From: Streptomyces zaomyceticus
Lineage (GTDB): Bacteria; Actinomycetota; Actinomycetes; Streptomycetales; Streptomycetaceae
Length of the DNA stretch: 64,000 nt
Reading direction: 5' to 3'
NCBI RefSeq assembly: GCF_014656215.1
Contig: NZ_BNBZ01000005.1
Coordinates: forward strand, 247,467-311,466
Within the stretch, counting starts at the first letter, position 1. The number at the start of each line of letters is the position of its first letter. Under the pieces are notes generated by a model. That model searched no databases, had not been told where the DNA came from, and was given only the letters and a program-made list of their open reading frames with translations. The translations under genes were made by a program, and so were the position numbers. Positions 17,566 through 24,469 of the stretch are shown in pieces.

Positions 17566-18657
17566 TCAGCCGCCCGACGCGGACGGACCGGCGGCCGTCG
17601 CGGGCGTCACCCCGACGACGGCGGCCGCCGGGCCGGGGATCGTCTGGGCCACCGGGCCGGTCGCCGCGGCCAGGGGTACCGTCTCGTCCTGGCTGCCGCG
17701 GATCGCGGCCGCGGACGCGACGAGTCCGTCCGCCCGGGCGGCGAAGTGCGCGACGGTCCTGCGCAGGCCCTCGACGATGTCGATCTCCGGCTGCCAGCCC
17801 AGGACCTCCTGGGCGCGGGTGATCACCGGGCGGCGGCGGACGGGGTCGTCCGTCGGCAGCGGGTGGTGCTTCACCTCGGAGCAGGACCCGGTCATCGCCA
17901 GTACCGTCTCGGCGAGTTCGGAGACGGTGCGCTCGACCGGGTTGCCCAGGTTGAACGGGCCCATCTCGGAGGAGTCGAGGAGTGCCAGCAGGCCGCGGAC
18001 CAGGTCGTCGACGTAGCAGAAGCTGCGGGTCTGCTCCCCGTCGCCGTAGATCGTCAGGGGTTCGCCGGTCAGGGCCTGGGTGATGAAGCTGGACACCACC
18101 CGGCCGTCGTGCGGGCGCATCCGCGGGCCGTAGGTGTTGAAGATGCGGGCGATGCCCACGTCGAGGCCGTGGGTACGGCGGTAGGCCGCGGAGACCGCCT
18201 CAGCGTATCGTTTCGCCTCGTCGTAGACGCTGCGCGGGCCGATGGAGTTGACGTTGCCCCAGTAGCCCTCCTCCTGCGGGTGGACCAGCGGATCGCCGTA
18301 GATCTCGCTGGTCGACGCGAGGATGAAGCGGGCGCCGTCGCGCAGCGCGAGTTCCAGGGCGTTCTCGGTGCCGCGACTGCCCACCATGAGGGTTTCCAGC
18401 GGTTGGCGCAGGTAGTCGGGAGGCGACGCGGGGGACGCGAGATGGGCGACGGCGTCGACGCGGCCGGTGACCTCCACCGCCACGCTCACGTCGGCGTGCA
18501 GGAAGGTGAAGCGCGGGTGGGGGAGCAGGGGGGCGATGTTCTCGGGATCGCCCGTCGAGAAGTTGTCCAGGCACACCACCGAGTCGCCGCGCCGCAAGAG
18601 CGCCTCGCACAGATGTGACCCAAGGAATCCACCGCCACCGGTCACGGCAACGCGCAT
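17566..18657 (-). CDS. UDP-glucuronate decarboxylase-like NAD-dependent epimerase/dehydratase
   Basis: A 363-residue extended SDR. GGGGFLGSH (7-15) binds NAD. SPASPPDYLRQP (75-86), TSEIYGDPLVHPQ (116-128, with Glu118) and GNVNSIGPRSVYDEAK (134-149, Tyr145/Lys149) are close to the signatures of UDP-xylose synthase, which decarboxylates UDP-glucuronate to UDP-xylose. The last 50 residues are Ala/Pro/Val-rich and extra to the fold. The ATG has GGAG 6-9 nt upstream. It is first in the minus-strand operon, 172 nt before the GT2 start, and downstream UDP-glucose dehydrogenase would make its substrate. dTDP-glucose dehydratase is an alternative, but the SPASP and GNVN motifs argue against it. Confidence 0.85.
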   Translation of the reverse strand: MRVAVTGGGGFLGSHLCEALLRRGDSVVCLDNFSTGDPENIAPLLPHPRFTFLHADVSVAVEVTGRVDAVAHLASPASPPDYLRQPLETLMVGSRGTENALELALRDGARFILASTSEIYGDPLVHPQEEGYWGNVNSIGPRSVYDEAKRYAEAVSAAYRRTHGLDVGIARIFNTYGPRMRPHDGRVVSSFITQALTGEPLTIYGDGEQTRSFCYVDDLVRGLLALLDSSEMGPFNLGNPVERTVSELAETVLAMTGSCSEVKHHPLPTDDPVRRRPVITRAQEVLGWQPEIDIVEGLRRTVAHFAARADGLVASAAAIRGSQDETVPLAAATGPVAQTIPGPAAAVVGVTPATAAGPSASGG

Positions 18658-18774
18658 TTGTTTCTCCAGGGATGGGGAGCGGAATGGCCTCACGCTCCGC
18701 TGGCGTGGACGGCCGGAATGGAGACAATCGAATGAGTCGACAATCTCCGCAGTCTCGGAAATCGCAGCGAAAGA

Positions 18775-18786
18775 ATATGGCCATAT
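18775..18786. promoter_or_regulatory. Perfect palindrome ATATGGCCATAT
   Basis: A perfect 12-bp palindrome 118 bp upstream of the first gene of the sugar operon, in AT-rich surroundings. It is a candidate operator or promoter element; no regulator gene is adjacent. Confidence 0.4.
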
Positions 18787-18910
18787 CGGCGCATTTCATC
18801 GGAAGTGAATCGGCGGCTGGGCTGTTCGGCCGAAGCCTTCCCATGGCCGTTCCCCCGGGCTGTTCCCCGAGCTCCGGGCCCTGCGCCGTCGCCCGGTCCG
18901 ATCGCCTCCG

Positions 18911-18926
18911 TCACACGTATGTGTGA
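18911..18926. promoter_or_regulatory. Inverted repeat TCACAC-N4-GTGTGA
   Basis: Two perfect 6-bp arms around GTAT, 254 bp upstream of the sugar operon. The arrangement resembles CRP/FNR- or GntR-type operators, but no partner regulator is nearby. Confidence 0.35.
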
Positions 18927-19070
18927 GTGCGGGCCGTGTGGTCGGAGGGTCGACCGCATCGGTGAACAGGTTTTCTGGGAGTACGCGTTCGAGGGGTGTG
19001 CGGTAGGACCCAGCCCCCATCCGGCCGGCCTCCTGCTCACCCCGATCGGGGACGCAACATCGGTCCGGCT

Positions 19071-21227
19071 TCAGCCCCGGCTGTCCGGCTCGGGTCCGGG
19101 GTCCGGGCGCCGGATCCGGGCGAGGACGACGACGGCGTCGTCCCCGGGCGGCTCGGGGAGCAGACGGGCCAGGATGCCGTCGGCCTCCTCCTCCAAGGTG
19201 CCTTCAGCGCCTCCGAGTTGCGACCGGAGCGTTGCGACGCCCTCGTCGATGTCGACGCCGCGCGCCTCGACGAGACCGTCGGTGTACAGCACGAGGGTGT
19301 CGCCGTCGCGGAGTTCGATCTCGGTCGTCAGGAAGGGCACGCCGCCGACACCCAGAGGCACGCCCAGCACCTCGTCGAGCGTCTCGACCGAGCCGTCCCG
19401 CCGGCGGAGCAGAGGCGGCAGGTGACCCGCGTTCGCGATGCGGGCCAGGCCCGTCGCAGGGTCGTAGCGGATGTAGAGGCAGGTGGCGTACGCGATGCCG
19501 GCGTCCTGCGCGCACGCGTCGAGCTCCCTGAGGAGGCTGTCGGGTTCCAGGTTCTGGCGGGCCAGGGCCTTGGTGGTGATCCGGAGGCGGCCCATCGCGG
19601 CCGCCGCGGGCACGCCGTGTCCCATGACGTCGCCGACCACCAGGGCCACCCGCCCGCCCGGCAGGTCGATCACGTCGTACCAGTCTCCGCCGACCTCCGT
19701 GGCGTGGCTGCCGGGCAGGTAGCGGTGGGCGACGCGTACGGACGGACTGTCCGCGAGGGCGGTGGGCAGCAGCTCCCGCTGGAGGGTGAGCGCGATGTCC
19801 TGGACCCGGCTGTAGAGCCGCGCGTTGTCCAGGCACAGCGCCGCCCGCGAGGCGAGCTCGCCCGCCAGGCTGAGGTCCTGCTCGGTGAAGGGCGGCCAGC
19901 CGCCGGAGCGGCCGAACATGGTGATTCCCTGCACCGTCCCCCGTGCGATGAGCGGGGCGATGAGCAGGGACGTCAGACCGCTGTCGACCAGGAGCCGGGC
20001 ACGCGCCCGGTGGATGACGGTCCGGACCATGAAGGCGTCGTCCACCGGGACACAGACGGGCCGCCCGGTGCGGAGCGCCTCGTGGATGGCGGAGCCCGGC
20101 GGATAGGTCACGCTCTCCAGGCCGCCGACCAGCTCGGGAGCGGGTGGCGGCAGGCAGGTGCGGGCCGCGATCCGACGGGTGACCAGCGCCGATTCCGGAT
20201 CGAACACCTCGCGCTCGTCCTTCCACTCCACGACCTCCACCACGGAGCCGTCGCAGAAGTCGGGAACCGCGACCTCGACCAGTTCGCGGGCGGTGACGTT
20301 CACGTCGAGGGTGGTGCCGATCCGGGCGGCGGCCCGGTCCAGCAGTGCCAGACGCTGCCGTCCGGCGGCCGCTTCGACGAGGGCCTGCTCACGGTCGGTG
20401 ACGTCCACGACGAGTCCGCCGACGCCGGCGCGCGTACCGACGGCCCGGCTCAGGGGGAAGAAACTCACGGAGCGCACATGGTCCCGGTCCGGGCGGCCGG
20501 GCGTCCGCAGGACGACCAGCGTGCTCACGACCGGCCGGCCCTCGTCGGCGACGGCCCGCAGCATGCGCCGGTACTCGCCCCCGTCGGACGTGATCATGAA
20601 CTCTTCCATGGTCCGGCCGATGTGGTCCTCGATCGGGATCCCGTCCATGTCGGCGAGCGCCTGGTTGAGATGGACGTAGCGCAGGTTCTCGTCGAGCATG
20701 ACCAGGCCGATCGGGCACGTCTCGAAGAGCGCGTCGAGAAAGGCGAGGTTGGTCTTCACCCGGTCGAGTCCCACGCTCTCGCTCGCCAGCCCGAGGATGA
20801 CGGAGCGGCCGTCGTCGCCGGTCACCGGGAAGACCCGGAAGCCGCAGTCGAAGACCCTGCCGTCCCGGTGCAGCGTGGGCACCCGTGCCCGCCAGTAGCC
20901 CAGCGTGCGGCCGCGCTCGGCGAGCCGCTCGGCCGCGGGCGGCCCGTCGAGCGGAGCGGCGGGGAACAGGACGTCGGCCGGCCGGGACAGGACGTCCGCC
21001 GCCTCGTGGCCGAAGAGCCGCTGCGCACCGGGCCCCCAGTAGCAGATCAGGCCCTCCTCGTCGATGCCGAGCACGGCCACGGCCACGTGCTCCAGCAGCG
21101 TCCCGGGCTCCGACCAGAGCGGCCCGGGAGCCTGCTCGTCCCACGGGGAACCCTCCGGTGGACCCCCCGGTCGCGGAGCGGACACCAGGCCCCCTTTCAG
21201 GGCGCGGACGCGGGGCGAGCGCGTCAC
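19071..21227 (-). CDS. PAS-PAS-GAF-SpoIIE (PP2C) serine phosphatase
   Basis: A 718-residue cytosolic protein. Two PAS domains (about 40-150 and 155-280) are followed by a GAF domain (about 285-460) and a SpoIIE/PP2C phosphatase domain (about 490-700). The metal-binding motifs VGGDWYDVIDLPGG and VGDVMGHG are intact, as are NAGHLPPLL and the late GDTLVLYTDGLVE. Such RsbU-like phosphatases dephosphorylate anti-sigma-factor antagonists in partner switching, with PAS/GAF sensing a ligand or redox state. The start is GTG 21227, with GTG 21185 as alternative. No antagonist or anti-sigma gene lies next to it, so its partners are unlinked. A second phosphatase of similar design lies at 60209-62296. 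Confidence 0.92.
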   Translation of the reverse strand: MTRSPRVRALKGGLVSAPRPGGPPEGSPWDEQAPGPLWSEPGTLLEHVAVAVLGIDEEGLICYWGPGAQRLFGHEAADVLSRPADVLFPAAPLDGPPAAERLAERGRTLGYWRARVPTLHRDGRVFDCGFRVFPVTGDDGRSVILGLASESVGLDRVKTNLAFLDALFETCPIGLVMLDENLRYVHLNQALADMDGIPIEDHIGRTMEEFMITSDGGEYRRMLRAVADEGRPVVSTLVVLRTPGRPDRDHVRSVSFFPLSRAVGTRAGVGGLVVDVTDREQALVEAAAGRQRLALLDRAAARIGTTLDVNVTARELVEVAVPDFCDGSVVEVVEWKDEREVFDPESALVTRRIAARTCLPPPAPELVGGLESVTYPPGSAIHEALRTGRPVCVPVDDAFMVRTVIHRARARLLVDSGLTSLLIAPLIARGTVQGITMFGRSGGWPPFTEQDLSLAGELASRAALCLDNARLYSRVQDIALTLQRELLPTALADSPSVRVAHRYLPGSHATEVGGDWYDVIDLPGGRVALVVGDVMGHGVPAAAAMGRLRITTKALARQNLEPDSLLRELDACAQDAGIAYATCLYIRYDPATGLARIANAGHLPPLLRRRDGSVETLDEVLGVPLGVGGVPFLTTEIELRDGDTLVLYTDGLVEARGVDIDEGVATLRSQLGGAEGTLEEEADGILARLLPEPPGDDAVVVLARIRRPDPGPEPDSRG

Positions 21228-21252
21228 TCGCCGGTGGAGCGGGACTTACCCG

Positions 21253-21921
21253 TCAATTCTGCCCGTGCTCGGTGGTTCGGACATCACGGAGGCCGGGCGG
21301 GTGGGAGCCGGATCCGCCGTGGAGCCGGCCGGGCCGTGCCGTCGACGCGAGGAAGTCGTCGAGCATCGCGGTCTGCGTGGCCTCGGGGAACCGGGCGGGG
21401 TCGAAGAGGGCCTGGACGACGAGGCCGTGCGTGAAGGCGACGACGGTGGCGGCGAGCTGTTCCGGGTCGGTGTCTCCGGGGAGCTCGCCGAGCTCGCGCG
21501 CGGCTTCCAGATGGGGGACGAGGGTCGAGCGCAGCCGGGTGTAGCGGCCGGCCTGCTCGGCGGCGAGGTCGTCGTCGGCGAGGGAGAGGTCCCAGGAGCC
21601 GACCCAGATGCGGTTGCGCGCGGTGTCGCCCGGGGTCAGCGGGAGGATGTCCAGAAGCATGGCCCGCACGGTGGCGAGCCCCGCGGCGGGGCGCGCCCGG
21701 CGGGGACGCTCCGCGGTGCGTTTCTCCAGCAGTTCGAGGGCGTGCGTGATCAGGGCGCGTTTGGTCGGGAAGTAGTGCATGAGCATCCCCGTCGAGACAC
21801 CCATCGCGGCCGCGACGGCGCGCAGTGTCAGGCCGCCGAACCCCTTGTCGGCGAGCACCTGGAAGACCGTCTCGGATACGTCCTCGCGGCGGGCGGCGCG
21901 GTCTCCAGGTGCGGGCGGCAT
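21253..21921 (-). CDS. TetR/AcrR family transcriptional regulator
   Basis: A 222-residue regulator. The N-terminal helix-turn-helix (about 15-60) includes GFGGLTLRAVAAAMGVSTGMLMHYFPTK, and the ligand domain resembles BetI/TetR_C regulators. It probably represses itself and the divergent GNAT gene 53 bp away, since an imperfect palindrome lies in the spacer. The ATG is only a few bases from the likely transcription start, so a leaderless or near-leaderless transcript is possible. The ligand is unknown. The Gly/His/Pro-rich tail after residue 200 is probably disordered. Confidence 0.9.
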   Translation of the reverse strand: MPPAPGDRAARREDVSETVFQVLADKGFGGLTLRAVAAAMGVSTGMLMHYFPTKRALITHALELLEKRTAERPRRARPAAGLATVRAMLLDILPLTPGDTARNRIWVGSWDLSLADDDLAAEQAGRYTRLRSTLVPHLEAARELGELPGDTDPEQLAATVVAFTHGLVVQALFDPARFPEATQTAMLDDFLASTARPGRLHGGSGSHPPGLRDVRTTEHGQN

Positions 21922-21935
21922 GCTGCTAGCTTACG

Positions 21936-21951
21936 TACCGAACGCTTGTTA
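21936..21951. promoter_or_regulatory. Imperfect palindrome, candidate TetR operator
   Basis: TACCGAAC followed directly by GCTTGTTA forms a 16-bp dyad with 5 of 8 positions matched. It lies in the 53-bp spacer between the TetR gene and the divergent GNAT gene, where an autoregulatory operator would be expected. Confidence 0.5.
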
Positions 21952-21974
21952 CGCACCGAGGGAGCGATGCCCGC

Positions 21975-22955
21975 ATGTTCACCCTGCCCATCGGCGACCG
22001 TGCCCGGCTCGCCCCTCTCGAGCCCTGGCGGGCGCCTGAGTTCCTCGCCCACATCGACCGCGCCCGGGACACCGTCGACCCGTGGATCCCCTGGGCGACC
22101 TTCAGCACCGACCTGCCCACCGCCACGGCGACCCTCCAGCGCTATGCCGACCGGCGGGCCACGGACACGGGCGGGATCTTCGGCATCTGGCTGGACGGCA
22201 CCCTCGTTGGCGGTGTCATGTTCACCCGCTTCGACACCGCCTCCGGGGTGTGCGAGATCGGCTGCTGGCTCGAGAAGGCGGGAGAGGGACAGGGGCTGGT
22301 GAACCGGGCCTGCCGGATACTCGTCGACTGGGCCTTCACGGAGCGGGCGATGAGCCGGGTCGAGTGGTGGGTCGCGGCGGGCAACGCCCGCAGCATCGCC
22401 GCCGCCCGCCGGCTCGGCATGACGCGCGACGGTGTGCTGCGGCGGCATTCGCCGTACCGAGGGGTGCGGCACGACATCGAGGTCTGGTCGGTCCTCTCCG
22501 AGGAGTGGCCGACCACGGGGGAGACGTCCTCCGCGTCCGGGGTGCAGGACGAGCTCGACCGGCTGATGGACGTGTTCGTCGGTGCCTTCACCAACACCGG
22601 AGGCGTTCGGCCCGACCTCGATGTCATCCGCGAGGTCTTCATCCCGCAGGGGAGGATCATCTCGAACGTCGGAGGCGAGCCGGTGATCCACGATCTCGAC
22701 GCGTTCATCGAACCCCGCCGGAGGATGCTCACCGACGGGACACTGACGGAGTTCTCGGAACGGGAGGTCACCGCGCGCACCGAGATCTTCGGATCGATCG
22801 CCCAACGGTTCAGCGAGTACCGCAAGTCCGGCTACCTCAACGGCGACTGGTTCGAGGGCTCCGGCCACAAGACCACCCAGTACCTCCTGACCCCGGCGGG
22901 ATGGAAGATGTCCTCGCTGGCCTGGGACGACGTGCCCGCCACCGTCAACGAGTGA
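21975..22955 (+). CDS. GNAT acetyltransferase (RimJ/RimL type) fused to an NTF2-like domain
   Basis: A 326-residue two-domain protein. Residues 1-178 are a RimJ/RimL-like N-acetyltransferase: GGVMFTRFDTASGVCEIGCWL, then VNRACRILVDWAF, then VAAGNARSIAAARRLGMTRDG, which forms the acetyl-CoA-binding region. After a short Thr/Ser linker (about 179-188), residues 189-320 look like a SnoaL/DUF4440-type cone fold: DELDRLMDVFVGAFTNTGG, then IISNVGGEPVIHDLDAFI. GNAT proteins acetylate protein N-termini, antibiotics or small amines. The second domain may bind a small ligand. It is divergent from a TetR gene that probably controls it. The NTF2-like call is from pattern only. Confidence 0.8.
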   Translation: MFTLPIGDRARLAPLEPWRAPEFLAHIDRARDTVDPWIPWATFSTDLPTATATLQRYADRRATDTGGIFGIWLDGTLVGGVMFTRFDTASGVCEIGCWLEKAGEGQGLVNRACRILVDWAFTERAMSRVEWWVAAGNARSIAAARRLGMTRDGVLRRHSPYRGVRHDIEVWSVLSEEWPTTGETSSASGVQDELDRLMDVFVGAFTNTGGVRPDLDVIREVFIPQGRIISNVGGEPVIHDLDAFIEPRRRMLTDGTLTEFSEREVTARTEIFGSIAQRFSEYRKSGYLNGDWFEGSGHKTTQYLLTPAGWKMSSLAWDDVPATVNE

Positions 22956-23142
22956 CGGGCGCGGGCCGGAGCGGTGGAGCGCACGCCGGGTGCGCCGCGG
23001 CCGTGTCGCCCTCCCTTCGGCCCGCGTCCGCGAGCGCGGACCGGCGGCGTGACGCGCGTCAACTCCCCCAGGAGAGAGCCGGTTTCGTACGCGGGCCCCG
23101 TTGATGTGATGCGTGACACCTGCAGGGTGCTTCAGGTCGGGC
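22956..23142. other. Intergenic spacer
   Basis: A 187-bp spacer between the GNAT fusion gene and the ComB-like gene, both on the plus strand. I see no gene in it. A GATGCGTGACACC stretch near 23105-23119 contains a possible GTG start in frame with the next gene. Confidence 0.4.
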
Positions 23143-23862
23143 ATGCGTGATCATGACTGGATGGACGCTCGTTTCCTCGGCATTCCCGAGCTGGCCGAAG
23201 CCCCCTCCGTGGCGGTGGTCGTCGATGTCATGCGCGCTTTCACCGTGGCCGCCTGGGCCTTCGCCCAGGGGGCGGAGAAGATCGTTCTCGCCGAGTCACC
23301 GGATGAAGCCCTGGCGCTCAAGGCGCGCCACCCGGACTGGGTGGCGCTCAAGGACGGTCCGCCCGCGCCCGGCTTCGACGCCGTCAACTCACCCGGCCTG
23401 CTGCGGTCCCTCGACCTCGGCGGACGGACCGTCGTGCAGAAGACCACGGCGGGCACGGTCGGCGCACTCGCCGTGAAGGAGGCCTCGCTGGTGCTGTGTG
23501 CGAGCTTCGTGGTGGCGGAGGCGACGGCGCGGCTCCTGCGGTCCCGTGACCGCGGCGGCGTGACGTTCGTGGTCACCGGCGAGGACGGGCGCGCGGACGA
23601 AGACCTCGCCTGCGCCCAGTACATCGCTCTGCGGGCCGCCGGTTCGGAGACGGACGCGGCCGACTTCCTCCGTCGCGCCGGCGCGTCACGCGCCGCCCAC
23701 GAACTGGCGGAGGGCATACGCCAAGGCGTCCATCCGGACGACGTGGCACTCTGCCTCGAGCTCGACCGGTTCCCCTTCGCGATGGTGGCGACCCTGGAGG
23801 ACTCGCTGATGGTCCTCCGTCCGTACGCCGTTCCTTCGCCGACCGACGCGGGAGTCCGCTGA
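23143..23862 (+). CDS. ComB-like 2-phosphosulfolactate phosphatase family protein
   Basis: About 239 residues from ATG 23143; GTG 23113 and ATG 23161 are also in frame and no start has a strong ribosome site. The sequence [20 protein letters not shown], the middle [10 protein letters not shown] and the late [19 protein letters not shown] segment match the ComB fold. ComB hydrolyses 2-phosphosulfolactate in archaeal coenzyme M synthesis; actinomycetes lack that pathway, so the local substrate is probably another phosphorylated hydroxy acid. Acidic metal ligands appear conserved. It stands alone, convergent with the ArsR gene. Confidence 0.82.
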   Translation: MRDHDWMDARFLGIPELAEAPSVAVVVDVMRAFTVAAWAFAQGAEKIVLAESPDEALALKARHPDWVALKDGPPAPGFDAVNSPGLLRSLDLGGRTVVQKTTAGTVGALAVKEASLVLCASFVVAEATARLLRSRDRGGVTFVVTGEDGRADEDLACAQYIALRAAGSETDAADFLRRAGASRAAHELAEGIRQGVHPDDVALCLELDRFPFAMVATLEDSLMVLRPYAVPSPTDAGVR

Positions 23863-23977
23863 CCGAGCGTCCCTCGGCGGCGGCCCGGACACGGGGGCCC
23901 TGCTCGTCGACGGAGGAGCGGGGAAGAAGGCGAGCGACGCCCCCGGTGCCGGAGCTCCCACCGCGTACGGGCGTCGG

Positions 23978-24373
23978 TCAGGGCCCGCCGTCGCTGAACC
24001 GGCTGCCCGCCGCCGAGGCCGTGTCGGGAACGCCGAGGCGGAGGTGCTCCACGTGGTACAGGGCCTGGTCGAGAAGGCCCGCCACGTGGTCGTCGTGGAG
24101 GGCGTAGACCACCGAGCGTCCCTCGCGTGTGCCGGTGACGAGCCCGAGGTTGCGCAGGAGGCGCAACTGGTGGGAGCAGGCGGACTGCTCCATGCCGACG
24201 GCGGCGGCCAGTTCGGTCGCCGCGCAGGGGCCTTCGCGCAGCCGGGCCAGGATCAGGAGCCGCGACGGCGTGGACAGCGCCTGGAGGGTGGTGGCCACCT
24301 GCTGCGCGTTCTCGGGGGTCAGGCGGGTGCGCGGTGCCGCGCTGCTGTCCGGTGCGTTCACTCCGTGGCCCAT
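23978..24373 (-). CDS. ArsR/SmtB family metal-responsive repressor
   Basis: A 131-residue winged-helix repressor. TLQALSTPSRLLILARLREGPCAATELAAAVGMEQSACSHQLRLLRNLGLV spans helices 2-5 with the recognition helix, and the C-terminal helix has DDHVAGLLDQALYHVEHLRLG with His and Asp residues typical of the alpha-5 metal site of CzrA/NmtR-like sensors. ATG 24373 is chosen because AGGA lies 8 nt upstream; the longer frame from 24415 would run through the operator and is rejected. It is divergent from a PIB-4 metal-exporting ATPase, so it is expected to repress that gene until Co, Ni or a similar divalent ion binds. Which metal cannot be read from sequence. Confidence 0.92.
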   Translation of the reverse strand: MGHGVNAPDSSAAPRTRLTPENAQQVATTLQALSTPSRLLILARLREGPCAATELAAAVGMEQSACSHQLRLLRNLGLVTGTREGRSVVYALHDDHVAGLLDQALYHVEHLRLGVPDTASAAGSRFSDGGP

Positions 24374-24400
24374 GGGTGTCATCCTACGGAGATGAACACA

Positions 24401-24414
24401 TGAATGGATGTTCA
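24401..24414. promoter_or_regulatory. ArsR-family operator TGAA-N6-TTCA
   Basis: TGAATGGATGTTCA matches the ArsR/SmtB consensus half-sites exactly (TGAA, six bases, TTCA), flanked by ACA and AGT. It sits 27 bp upstream of the repressor's ATG and 55 bp upstream of the ATPase start. A TACGGT -10-like hexamer lies at about 24425-24430, so repressor binding would block the ATPase promoter. Confidence 0.8.
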
Positions 24415-24469
24415 AGTATTCCTGTACGGTGACGGCGTACGACTCCTCCCGTGAAGGGCTCCCTCTGTC

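Larger units (their letters stand above)
18658..19070. other. Putative promoter region of the polysaccharide operon
   Basis: A 413-bp spacer between the sugar operon and the PAS/GAF/PP2C phosphatase gene, both on the minus strand. The part 18715-18815 is the most AT-rich stretch in this section. Two palindromes lie here (listed separately). Short open frames exist on both strands but show no recognisable protein. Confidence 0.5.

Noticed and set aside
24374..24415. Longer start for the ArsR gene at 24415
   Set aside because: Those codons overlap the TGAA-N6-TTCA operator and lack a ribosome site; ATG 24373 has AGGA upstream.
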